A stretch of DNA of 64,000 nucleotides from Balanoglossus misakiensis (taxonomy: Eukaryota; Hemichordata), in NCBI GenBank assembly GCA_040954595.2, contig CM082585.2, forward strand, positions 1,364,001 to 1,428,000, read 5' to 3'. The notes beneath the pieces were generated by a model. That model was not told where the DNA came from. It did no database searches and saw only the letters and a program-made list of their open reading frames with translations. Position numbers and translations under genes: made by a program. Shown here one piece after another: positions 44,073-54,230 of the stretch (position 1 is the stretch's first letter; every line of letters begins with the position of its first letter).

Positions 44073-44217
44073 TGTATATGTACTCCGTGTAGACTGAATG
44101 GGACCACTGTGTCCTTGACGCAATTTTTTACACTTATCAGGTATATGTTGACTAACACAAGCCAAAATATCACCAACTCATCTGAGAAATCTTATCCCAG
44201 GTCCTAAGGTTGTGAGA

Positions 44218-44624
44218 TTAATAGAATCTCACACTCCCAAGGACTAGGGGTCATAATTCTGACATGAGTTGGGGATTTTATGTCCCACACAAGCCGCAGG
44301 CGAGTGTGGGACAAAATATCCCTGACGAGTGTGGGAAATATGATCATAGGTCCTTTGTGTATGAGATTATATTTCTCACACGGGCACAAATTAGCTAAAT
44401 TCGTCTTAAAACATTGAATAAATGACTCTTGAATTGTCATCTGGCATGTAGTTTCTTTATCGTGTCATTGGATAACATTTAGCGCACGTTATTAAAAAAC
44501 GCTTTGTCATCCAATCGGCGCTCGCGTCATATACAGCTTTCGATTCAGTGAGTGTGTGGGATTGATTTGTTCTCACACTCTGATCCCACACTCTCAGCAT
44601 GCCAGGAGTGTGAGAATCTATTAA
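44218..44624. mobile_element. MITE with TTAATAGATTCTCACACTCC ends
   Basis: TTAATAGAATCTCACACTCC at the left and its near-complement GGAGTGTGAGAATCTATTAA at the right form 20-bp TIRs with one mismatch. Internal short inverted words (GTGTGGGAC, CCCACAC) recur several times, so the RNA or single strand could fold extensively. Non-coding, ~407 bp. Confidence 0.7.
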
Positions 44625-44628
44625 GATC

Positions 44629-44941
44629 TACGAGTTTGAAATCTTAGGTGAAGATTTTATCAATTTCACTGCCAACCATGTAGGGCATACTGGGATATGT
44701 GTACATGCCAAAGCACAAACAGTTATGACCTGACAGCTCAGTTTGTAGATCATTTCTACAAATCCACAAAGAAACTCAAAGTTTAGAAAAGTCAGGCCTG
44801 TTAGAAATATTATAAATATCACTGTTAATACTAATTTCAAAGCCATGTGAATTTGTTCACTTTATGGAAATTTTTAAAGGAAGGGAGGATTGGTATTGAC
44901 TTGAATAATTACAACGGATGTTTTTTTCTCTCTATTTTCAG
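44629..44941. other. Intron, no gene seen
   Basis: Non-coding DNA with a pyrimidine-rich tract (TTTTTTTCTCTCTATTTTCAG) ending at 44,941, which is the acceptor of the next EGF exon. Confidence 0.5.
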
Positions 44942-45061
44942 ATGTGAATGAGTGTTCAGATTCTGTTTGTGCTGGAGGTTTTCTCAATGCAGAGGGTGGA
45001 TTCAGCTGTAGTTGTGGTGATGATGGTTTCTCTCTGAGTGCAGAGCATGTCAATTGTTTAG
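44942..45061 (+). CDS. EGF exon lacking one cysteine
   Basis: Acceptor CTCTCTATTTTCAG, 40 codons, phase 1 to 1, donor TTTAG|GTAAG. It starts DVNECSDSVC, a calcium-binding EGF opening, and continues GGFLNAEGGFSCSCGDDGF, with five of six cysteines; the third is missing, replaced in the GGF-LN stretch. Open and properly spliced, but one disulfide cannot form, consistent with relaxed constraint. Confidence 0.7.
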
Positions 45062-46909
45062 GTAAGTTTTTTTGAGTGGGGAGGGGATAGGTCAACAATG
45101 GATTTGCATTTCCTGCTTCAAAAGGGCGCTTACAGAAGTTGTAAGTGACAGACTTTACAGTCAGTCACCATGTTAAAACAGAAAATAATTAAAAGTTATC
45201 AGGCACTTTCCATAGTTAGAAATTTAAAAAAATAGCGTCAAGGACACCTGGTGCTCTCTCAGTGTGTAGTGGCTGATGAGCAGCATGTTTGGAGAACAGT
45301 GGTTTGGTATATGGGTGAAAGGAACAATTTGCAAACACCAAGGTGAAATGCTGAACTGTTTTGCTCATGTAATATTGAATGAAGCTTGATAAGGTGGGTG
45401 CTTGGCAGAGGGAAAAACCACTTGTCAATGGCTCTAATAACTGTTTTAAATTTAGTCTTAAAATGGCCCGCACACACAAATGGCCTCACACAAATATATT
45501 CTGTCATTTCCCTCTCAGATTTTGTATCTTATGTTATACTGATGGAATTCATTGTGTATTGTCGTATCAAATTGCACCAGTGCAAGCTATGAGAAATGTG
45601 TTTTGAAAAAAAAACAGTGCAAGTAGAAGCACTAGTCTAAACGTGAAAGAAATATATTTTGAAAAAAAATATCAGACAGCATTCAAGATCAGCTTAAGTG
45701 TTTTGATAAAAAGTTCTCCATTTTCAAGTATATAGGTAATGTCATGTGCTGACTATAGTAGTGTAGGTGTTAGCAAAAAAATACATGAATTGTTCAAACA
45801 GAAAGTTCAATCATTTAGTTTCCCCAGTTTATGGGAGCATAGCAGTTGTGAACATAGTATATGAAATAATTTTAAAAAGTCATTGCTCTCTGGTCCATCA
45901 TTTTCGGTAGAAGTGACCTGATTTCACATCAATAGTTTCCCACCTGTCATTTCCAGCTAATTTCATGTAGAACAAAACTCTTATACAACATAATGACATT
46001 TCTAGAACTTATTTTTGCTGGTTGGGCCCACAGACTAACACTAGTCGTTCTAAAAAGAAACTTCCATAACAACCTGTACGCTTGACGCGTTCAAGTCAAG
46101 GCACACCTAACCAATTCAAAATATGCAAATTAGAAAAAGACGCATATGCATTATTTGTGTCCCCAGAGACACACACAGGAAATCAAGCGAGTGCGGCCAC
46201 TAGCTGGAAGAGCTGAATTCAATGTATTGCCTTACAATGTTCATGATACAGGGGGGGGGGGTGATGATCAATGAACAGAACAGCGGTCCAATTTCACGCA
46301 TTGTAGTGCACTGATCGTGGCAAGTTGATCATGGCAAAACAAATGACGATGTTAGATAGCAGTTCTTCACAAGTTTGACCAATTTGTATGAAAATCGTCT
46401 CGCCAAACACAACTGTTTTCTCGCGGGTAGTGAAAACACTGCTGGCTAATCCGTTCCGATTTCTGTCACTGTTCCAATTCTTCCTCAACACCTCAAAGCT
46501 ACACACCACCGCCAAAAACATAAAGCTACACACCCCTACTAGAAAATGGTATGAATTCTTGACGGACGGAAGTAGTTTGACAGACGGAAGTAGTAGCTCA
46601 TACCCAACTTGACAGACTCCTCTGTTTACACAGCCAAAACAATGAGTTTGTTGTCTTATGCATGATATTTTTGGCTTTCAAACACTACCTTGTTAAATGT
46701 TATTTGGTTACTACATTGTTTGTTTATCAGTATTCAGTACTGGTACAGATAAACATATGATATGACCAAGTTGTATGCCAGATGATATTTATTAAGTTTC
46801 ACACAATTTTGCTCTCTTGTCGTATATTTTCAAATGTCCACTCAAAGACAACTGTAATTCACATGTATTCATTCTAATACATTTTATGATATTTGTGTTT
46901 TCCCTGCAG
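45062..46909. other. Intron, no gene seen
   Basis: Non-coding. A G run lies at 46,251-46,261. A short direct repeat of GACGGAAGTAGT lies at 46,564-46,595. AATAGCGTCAAGGACAC at 45,231-45,247 echoes a word in the large transposon (see findings). Small frames on both strands around 45.2-45.6 kb lack domains. Confidence 0.4.
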
Positions 46910-47019
46910 ATGACAATGAGTGCGATCAAGCTGGTTGGTCACCATGCCAACGAGTATGTTACAACACACCAACCAGTTACCAGTGTGGTTGCAGACCAGG
47001 ATTCAACATACATGCGTTG
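46910..47019 (+). CDS. EGF exon truncated before its last cysteine
   Basis: Acceptor GTTTTCCCTGCAG, start DDNECDQAGWSPC, five cysteines, GCRPGFNIHAL, then the donor TTG|GTGAGT in phase 0. A complete module would have one more cysteine and end in phase 1. The phase 0 end matches the phase 0 start of the coiled-coil/Gln exon at 49,088, so this looks like the last EGF exon, fused to a different domain. Confidence 0.65.
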
Positions 47020-47158
47020 GTGAGTATCTACAATTTGGAGAGAAAGTAAGATGTATGGGTTTGTACTTAGTGTCTTATACATGTATATGTGACACTGAAA
47101 TCATATATTGTACAATCAGTCATTGGTAAATGTCGGCTATTCATGACACAAATCAACA

Positions 47159-47345
47159 TACAGTCAAACCTGTTTGAGTGGCCACCTCTATTAGGCAGCC
47201 ACCTCTATATAGTGGCCACTTTATTCTAGTCCCTGTGCAATTTACATCTACATTAATTGACTTTCTACAAGGTATAATGGCCACTTATCTATAAAGGCCA
47301 GTTTAGAAAAGTCCCTTCACTAGCCATAATGAGCAGGTTTGACTG
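47159..47345. mobile_element. MITE of the TACAGTCAAACCTG family
   Basis: TACAGTCAAACCTGTTTGAG at the left and GCAGGTTTGACTG at the right, with internal GGCCACCTCTATTAGGCAG and CTCTATATAGTGGCC palindromic words. Same family as 30,316-30,652. Confidence 0.75.
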
Positions 47346-47801
47346 CTGTTGTGTTGATTTCTGTCTTTTTTACGTGTAACACAATCATGACATTTTTCAT
47401 AAAGAGGGCAGCCTTCCAAAATAAAGTGTCATCTCAATGCAGACAATGTGAAAAAGGCGGTCAGTAGAGTACTGCTCGAGCTCATCTAGTTTGTTGTATA
47501 CATGATACAAGTTGCGTGTAAAACTGACCTTACAATAAAATGTGGCTGTCGAACATAAGTCCCAACTATAGTGTTGATACACAAGACAATCAAGTTTTTA
47601 CTTTGTGACCAACTGGCCTCATGTTTGCATCTTGGAAGGGTAACATGACTGCATAGCAATGTTTTATTAAAATTTGGTACATAGAGAAATGGACTACTGT
47701 GACAGTATTGACTCTGGGAACTATGTAGATGATGCCCAGCCTAAAATACTGACTCTCTGCAATTATATTTTTTAGCATTTTTGTTCAATTGCACTTTCAA
47801 G

Positions 47802-47975
47802 TACAGTCAAACCTGTCTAACACCAAAGGGACTGAAGAAATTGTTCAGATTGCAGGTGTACAATTTAAAGAGGTTCTTTCAACATGTGGTTCTATGTCAA
47901 AAGGTTTGAACAATGTCTTTGAAATAGACAGGTTTCCAGATTAGACAGGGTTCGGTTGAGACAGGTTTTACTGTA
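47802..47975. mobile_element. MITE of the TACAGTCAAACCTG family (short)
   Basis: TACAGTCAAACCTGTCTAAC at the left and, reversed, TACAGTAAAACCTGTCTCAA at the right. The body differs from the 47,159 copy, so two subfamilies sit 450 bp apart in the same intron. Confidence 0.75.
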
Positions 47976-47994
47976 TTTTGATACATGCTCTGGC

Positions 47995-48063
47995 TTAACC
48001 CTTTCACCACTATGGTTCAGTCTAAACCTTTTATTTTCTATGGTAAGGTTGGATCTTTAAAGA
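47995..48063. mobile_element. Fragment of the TTAACCCTTTCAC MITE
   Basis: TTAACCCTTTCACCACTATG and GGTTCAGTCTAAACC match 26,931-26,990. The right end is missing. Confidence 0.65.
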
Positions 48064-49087
48064 GGAAACTGTTTTTTTCTGAGAATCTATTTATTTCCTC
48101 TGTCACAAAAATTGCATGGGAGTTCTAATTCTAAAAGGAAAACTGATTTGATAAAAGATCTCAAAGTCAAGTTTTGGATGTGGCTCCATTTCAAGTATTG
48201 TAGGTGACTAGTTTTTCCGGAGTTCAAGTCTGTATACTTGCAGTAGAGTTTGTCACATGGACTTGGGTAATCTGAGTGAGGTCAGAAATTGAACTTACAC
48301 ACATTTAGTTGAGTTAAGAACATGTCTGGTGTATTACTGTAATATGACTAGATACTGCAAATGCCTTAACTATAAGTGTATGTTAAAATACAGTTTCCAT
48401 GGACAAATGTGAGTGATGAAATTAAATACACATGTTCATTAAAATCCACCATGATAGAGCGCCCCCACTGTTCAGAATGTCCATTTTGAAGTCCTACATC
48501 TATGACGTCATGCCTAGCTGTCAATGTTAACTGATGTGCACTTGTACTACTAGTAAATGGAAGTACTTTAAAGTAAAGCTCAGATGCAAGGTTTTGTAAA
48601 ATAAATATAATATTAAAACGTTGCCATCATTTTAGTCCTTTGGAACAGCTGTCCTATTGACTAATGTGATCATTCTGTGTACGGCATATGGCATATTAAG
48701 CATTTAGTATTTTTCAATCAGAAACCGTTAATCCTGTGATTAATTCTTCTTCTTGCAACATTGATTTTAAATCACCACACATGAATATTTTTGTCCAAAG
48801 GACTGCGATGCCCAAGTTTTTTTATGATAAGATAAACAAACAGTGAAATTCAGTGAAGAAGTGAGCGAGCACTTGCCCATTCATTGTTCAATGAAAGGTG
48901 ACCGCCAAAACAAAAGTATTGAGAAAATAACCCGAAGTTGGAGTTGCTGAGTTTTAAATTGATTTCAATAATCTCCCAAGTGAAAAGCTTGGCTTGGCTG
49001 AAGCTCCTGTAGTCATGTTACATGTAGGTAGATTGACACAGATGACAATGTTTGAATGTTTACACTTTTCTTTGTTTGATCTTTCAG
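48064..49087. other. Intron, no gene seen
   Basis: Non-coding, unique-looking. It ends in TTTCTTTGTTTGATCTTTCAG, the acceptor of the next exon. Confidence 0.45.
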
Positions 49088-49339
49088 AGGAATATTCAAG
49101 CACTGCAGAAGAATCTAGAGATGGCACAGAAAAAAGAACTTGAATTGAAACAACAGCAAGATCAACATGCCAGACAAAGTCAACTCATAGCTCTAAGACA
49201 ACAACATCAACAACAACAGCAATTACAAAGGTTACAACAAGAGAGAGCCCAACAATAACAACAACAACAACAACAAGCAGTGCAAGCACAGCCATCCAAT
49301 ATACAATCAACAAATCAACAACTAAAACACCTCTTACAA
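49088..49339 (+). pseudogene. Coiled-coil/poly-Gln exon broken by TAA
   Basis: 84 codons, phase 0 to 0, between the acceptor GTTTGATCTTTCAG and the donor TTACAA|GTAAGT. It encodes RNIQALQKNLEMAQKKELEL, a strongly helical, probably coiled-coil segment, then Gln tracts, and ends NQQLKHLLQ, which contains an LxxLL motif (LKHLL) of the type that contacts nuclear receptors. TAA at 49,256-49,258 interrupts the tract in CAA TAA CAA. Phases match both neighbours. Combining such a domain with EGF modules is odd; either the locus is chimeric or the domain is an extracellular helical rod. Confidence 0.6.
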
Positions 49340-50904
49340 GTAAGTTGTCATAATAATGTGTACAGTGAATATTTTGAAAACCAAGACTGGTACCAGTGGC
49401 ACTTCTGGGAATTGTTATGTGGGGAAAAATGAAATCAGTTTTCTCAAAAAGGAGCTTTCTTGATGGTACAAATAACATGGTCTGTGCCATTCCCAAAATG
49501 ATTTTAATGTATTGAAGACCTGACAGTCACACAGAATAAATTCAATGAACTATTTGCCCAACATGACAACTTTTCCCCACACAGATTTAGACGTGGTGGG
49601 TATGGCTGATTTGCCTCAAATCGGCCATACGCACCACATCTATTAATATTCATGATTTTACTTTTCATGTTTATGTACACTCTTATAACAATAGGAAATC
49701 TAGAGAATGGCTATTTCATCAAGTTGACAACCCCCGCATGTGTAAGTCATGTACATAAACAAAAATAGTCTGGTGTGTGGAGCCTCCTCCCTTTTTACAG
49801 GAAGTACTTTCGAAAAATGTTTATGCAATCAGTTCACACTCATGATCAATTTTGTGTCAGAATTATTGTCCAAGTCAGCATGCCATAGATATATTGATGA
49901 AATAAACATTGGGACCAATAGGATTAAGGGAGGTGTGACTGGTCCAACCTGTTCAGTTTTAGTGTGGGGGGAAAAGCTGGAAGGAAAGCAGACCTAAATT
50001 ACTGACAAAGAAATACAACAAATCTTGTCTCATTCTTATTTTCAATTCCTCTAGTTTTTCCATGGTACCAGTGTGGAAGCACTGATGATAACCTCTGACA
50101 GACAGTTTTAAATGACGACAATCATCTTACTCTTATGCACATATGCGTTAATTTTGTGTGTACAAAATAACGTCCAATCCAAATATTCTGCACAATTTTA
50201 TGTGCGTGCATTCATATAGTGGACTGCCTTCGCTTCCTTCTATATTTCTTGCATGCCAGATAAGAAGAATTTAGTTTTGTCTCTTCTTTTCACTCAATTT
50301 GCTGTCTTTTCCTAATCTATGACACAGACTATGGTTGCCGCCACCTTGTCTGTTGTTAAGACAGCACTTGTGGCATAGATAACAATTTTGTAACTAGAGT
50401 CTCTGCTTTGGCAAATGTGTGTTAGATGAACATTACACTTTAACAAAAGTCTGCTTAGAATTTAAATCATATTCTCTTCAAAATGTCTGCATCTGAGAAC
50501 ATGGTGAATTAAAGCTGAAAGCAGTGTTCACTGGGCCCAAGCAATTCCCAGGGTTCCTACAGAATGCTAAGGATTATCTGCTGTGGATACCCAAAATTTT
50601 GTCAAAAAGTTTTGATCCTAAACTGATCTATGTCCTACAAAATCTAAACTTCTAGATCTATTGGTTAGCCTAGAATTAGGAGTGTACATAATTAATTAGG
50701 TCAACAGGGGTCTTGAAACTAACCATCAATTTTAGACACAGCCTAAATCAATTTCCCATTGTACAGTAACTAACTATATGCCGCCCTAAATTTCAGTCTG
50801 ATTGACAAATGTAAAGAAAATTAAAAAGAAGTGTCTCCTGATACATTGCCATTTGCTGTGAAGTGACTTTAAAAGAAAACTGTTTTGTTTGTATTTAACT
50901 GCAG
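49340..50904. other. Intron; contains one strong hairpin
   Basis: Non-coding apart from an inverted repeat at 49,589-49,641. No gene seen. It ends TTTGTATTTAACTGCAG, the acceptor of the terminal exon. Confidence 0.45.
49589..49641. repeat. Near-perfect 24-bp hairpin with 5-nt loop
   Basis: The arms 49,589-49,612 and 49,618-49,641 pair at 21 of 24 positions around GCCTC. An RNA hairpin from the intron, or a tiny palindromic element, are both possible. Confidence 0.7.
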
Positions 50905-51153
50905 CAGCAGCAACAAGCCAGCGGAACAAAAGCAACCATTCCACCACCACAACAACAAACATGGCAACAACAACAACAACAGCAACAGTTATCACAACAA
51001 CAACAACAACAGCTGTAACTAGGACAACAGCCACGGCCGCGACCACAGGTACCTCAGATGGACTTGGCACCCAGCATGCAACAAACACTGCAACAATCAT
51101 GTAGTAATCTGCTGGCTGTTGACATGAGTCTTTTTGATATTCCGAATCAATAA
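50905..51153 (+). pseudogene. Terminal Gln-rich exon, internal TAA, then natural stop
   Basis: From the acceptor AACTGCAG the phase 0 frame encodes QQQQASGTKATIPPPQQQTW, Gln tracts, QVPQMDLAPSMQQTLQQ and finally LLAVDMSLFDIPNQ before TAA at 51,151-51,153. An earlier TAA at 51,016-51,018 (CTG TAA CTA) lies inside the Gln-rich part, where CAA is the likely ancestor. The alternative Thr-rich frame (ACA codons) is open to 51,104 but does not fit the phase of the previous exon. AATAAA overlaps the final stop (51,149-51,154). Confidence 0.55.
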
Positions 51154-51639
51154 ATTCTTACAGGAAACTGACTATAATGAACAGGAGACTGTTCATGCCT
51201 TCATTACCGTTGTAACTTCTATATACTAAATGAAACCCAGATGCCCAAAGAAATGTCAGAAAATTCTCAAGGTTTTTTCCAGACAGTCAAGTATTGGGGA
51301 TTTGGAATATTTATCACTCTCATTTACTGTATACAGACATATCCATTCCAAAGCTATCACCTCCACTCATTCTTCAGTGTTCCTTGATTTAAAAAAAAAA
51401 ATTTAAACAGATCAAATAACACGAAATTGTTATTCCAGTGTAGTAACATAATATACTCGGTCTGTACTAATTCTTGCATTAGCTTTACATTGTTTCCATC
51501 ATAATGCCTTATTTCAATATAACCATATTTGTATGCTGGGAGGATGTAACTAGTTGTCAGTGTCTATTGTAATACAAAGTATGCCATACACAAAGCAACT
51601 GTGCATTGTCTTCTGGTGTGAAAAAATGATACTTAGGAT
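51154..51639. other. Probable 3' UTR and flank, no gene
   Basis: Non-coding sequence after the last exon. An A run lies at 51,391-51,401. No clear second polyadenylation signal. Confidence 0.35.
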
Positions 51640-51852
51640 GTATGTAAAATGGGAAATTTTCATGAGAGATAAATTCGCCCGAATCATGCAAGTGCTAAAA
51701 AACACGAAACTAAAAAGTCGCGTAAACATGTTTTTCAGAAATAATGATGAATTGAAATTCGAGAATGCGAAAATTAATCGTTGCATAACAGTTGCCACAT
51801 TTGATATTATGAAAATTTCCCGTTGCGAAAATTTCATGTTTTACAGTATATA
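51640..51852. mobile_element. MITE with TACTGTAAAAC-type ends
   Basis: TATGTAAAATGGGAAATTTT at the left, and at the right AAATTTCATGTTTTACAGTA. It shares GCATAACAGTTG and the GGAAATTT ends with 29,211-29,406. Frames on both strands across it are chance. Confidence 0.65.
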
Positions 51853-51891
51853 GCCATATTTTTTCCACTTCCAAAACTAACATCAAGAGTG

Positions 51892-52180
51892 ATGCATGCC
51901 ACTGGCCCAATAAAGCCTGATAGCTCTTGCTGGGAATTGTGATGTAACTACCATCCCCCTTAAAGTCACTGACATAAACTGAACAATGGCGATTGTGTGT
52001 AAGGTTATAGTAAAGGCAAGGCTAATTTAAATTTAAAATGGTACCAATCCTTAATCACACATATGTATCCTTTGACCAATCATTGGAAAAACAAAGTCCG
52101 TGATTGACTTCAAAGTAATGCTAATTACATCACGATTCCCTGCAAGGGGTATCATGCTTTATTGGGCCAGTGGCATGCAT
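51892..52180. mobile_element. MITE with ~58-bp TIRs (GCCACTGGCCCAATAAAGC)
   Basis: ATGCATGCCACTGGCCCAAT at 51,892 is inverted at 52,161-52,180, with homology continuing through GATAGCTCTTGC and GATACCCCTTGC to GTGATGTAA. ATGCAT directly flanks both ends and may be the target duplication, though it is itself palindromic. Non-coding. Confidence 0.75.
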
Positions 52181-53317
52181 AGTTTTTTGAAAGCAAAGCA
52201 GATAAAATACAGCTATATACTAGACTAATACCTTATTAACTCCTGATCATTGGAGAATGTATCTCTAAAGTTACTCTCTATCGCTCCCTCAGGGAAGAGA
52301 GCAATAGACAGCTCTTTCAGTGTCAGAACTTCCAGTTGTATACCAATCATTTGTATTACCCAATCACAGACTTTGTGTTATTGGTCATTTATCTATCCAA
52401 TTGAAACTCACATGTTCATTGGAGCATTACACCAAAGAAGTCACACTATAACAGTGACAATACAACACTTGCAAAAACATGGATTGCTCAGGTCAGCCTA
52501 TCTGGTTCCAGATTATGTGACCCAACTAATGCAGCTATAATGAATGTGTTTGGTTATATACAGAGAATTGTAGGTTGTATGAGACATGTTAATATTACAC
52601 TCTAGCATGGGGCAATGTATATTTATCATGTGAAAGCCACGAAGTCACTAGCTCTTGATGTTCATTTTCTATTTTTGTTGTTGAATAATTTGTTATGAAA
52701 TTGGATTGAAGCTGAACTCACAGCATATGTGTGGACATAACACGTTTATACGTCCATGTAATAATTTTTGTTAAAGCCAAACAATTAAATATCACCATTA
52801 TAACAAAATTAACAACAATCTAACCCCGGGGCTGTCACTAATTTGAATGGATACCGATCCAGAGTTAATGTTTCATTGGGAAGTCTAACAGTGTTTTGAA
52901 ATGTCACATTGTAATTTGAAAGTTTGGGCTTGGGCAGTGACAATGACATTGTTTGTGTACACAATTTGAAATGGAGCTCTTTGAAAAGAGAAAAGTGGTG
53001 TGTGGAAAAGAATGAAGTCTTTGGGCTTATATCAGGTGCCTTCATTTGACTCTCAAGGAGAGTTTTGTAAAACAATTAACTTGTTGTGTGTCAGCATTAT
53101 TGGGAAAGATTAAGCACACACATGTATACAGGTTAGATAAAAATGGAAAATTACCATCAGCCTTTTTTCTTAGCACTCTCACCATTCACCCCCAGTTCCC
53201 TGTGTAGACATCCAACTTTTCCAACAGAAACAATGGATTTGGACCGAACCATTAGTTCATTTGAATACCGGTATGTATGTAATATCTGTATTTATAACAT
53301 ACCTCATGCTAACACTG
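52181..53317. other. Intergenic, no gene seen
   Basis: Frames at 52,250-52,540 (plus) and 52,809-53,075 (minus) have no domain, splice context or codon pattern that supports them. Confidence 0.4.
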
Positions 53318-53582
53318 TGTCATGATTCGCCAGAATCCGTCAGGTGATAAGAAAATAGAATCGACTATGAATCCCTTGGGGAAATAGCAGAAAATATATA
53401 AACTGGTCACGTGACCAAAGGGATATAAAAGAATCCCATGCATATACATAGTCAGTTCACCTCTGTAGCCAGACTGGCCATACATATGAACTGATGATGT
53501 CCCTGTTTTAGGCATATGGCTTGTGAAACTGTTAAACCATTTTGTTGTGTTTTGTGTTTGGTGATCGGCAAAATCCGTGACA
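53318..53582 (+). mobile_element. Possible solo LTR, 265 bp
   Basis: It starts TGTCATG and ends CGTGACA (inverted TGTCA/TGACA), with a TATA-like GGGATATAAAAG at 53,428 and a palindrome TGGTCACGTGACCA upstream. The related words CCAGAATCCGTCA and CAAAATCCGTGACA lie near the two ends. No 5-bp flanking duplication is seen (CACTG versus AGCAT), so this remains tentative. Confidence 0.35.
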
Positions 53583-54230
53583 AGCATGGTAGAATCAAAC
53601 TATTAGATGCATGTTAAGAAATATAGTCAATTATTAGGAAGTGACCATAGTTGCCAAACGATTAAAATCACATTTTTAATAACAATATTCACATGTCATT
53701 GTTTCTACATTTCTAGAATTTCAGCCATTCATTTTATGTTTGTGTGAAGAATGACACCTTGAGGCTGTAGAATCATGTATAGTGCTGAAGGGAAGGGGGG
53801 ACACGATTCCTCAATTTCTTTCATTTTGCATAAGATGCTAAGTTGGTTTAATTTTTTTCCGGATATTGCTTATATTGTACTGAAAGTTTGGTATGTTATG
53901 CAGTTTTTTAGAAGAGCTTTTGACAAACATTTCAGTGTACTTTCAAGACTGCTAGAGTATGTACATAGTGTATGCAGCGTTAGGAAGAAATATCTTTGAT
54001 ATTTTTATTCTAACAATTTTCCTATCAGGATAAACAAGTAGACAGAGATATCATGTTAGGATTTTTGCATACATAAAATAAATATTCTGATAAAATGAGT
54101 GCTTTTGTCTGTCTCTTTGATTTCAGGTGAGGATCAGCCGCTCCAACAAATGGTCTGCTTACTTCCCTTTTTCATCTGATTAAAATCAAATGTAGTGTTA
54201 GGCGCTGGTGATGATTTTGGCTATTCTGTT
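53583..54230. other. Intergenic, no gene seen
   Basis: AT-rich. The plus-strand frame at 53,775-53,999 has no recognised domain. Confidence 0.4.

Noticed and set aside
50905-51104. Thr-rich (mucin-like) reading of the terminal exon, open to a TAG at 51,102
   Set aside because: It arises from reading CAA repeats as ACA. The phase of the preceding exon and the non-repetitive tail fit the Gln frame better. Not fully excluded.
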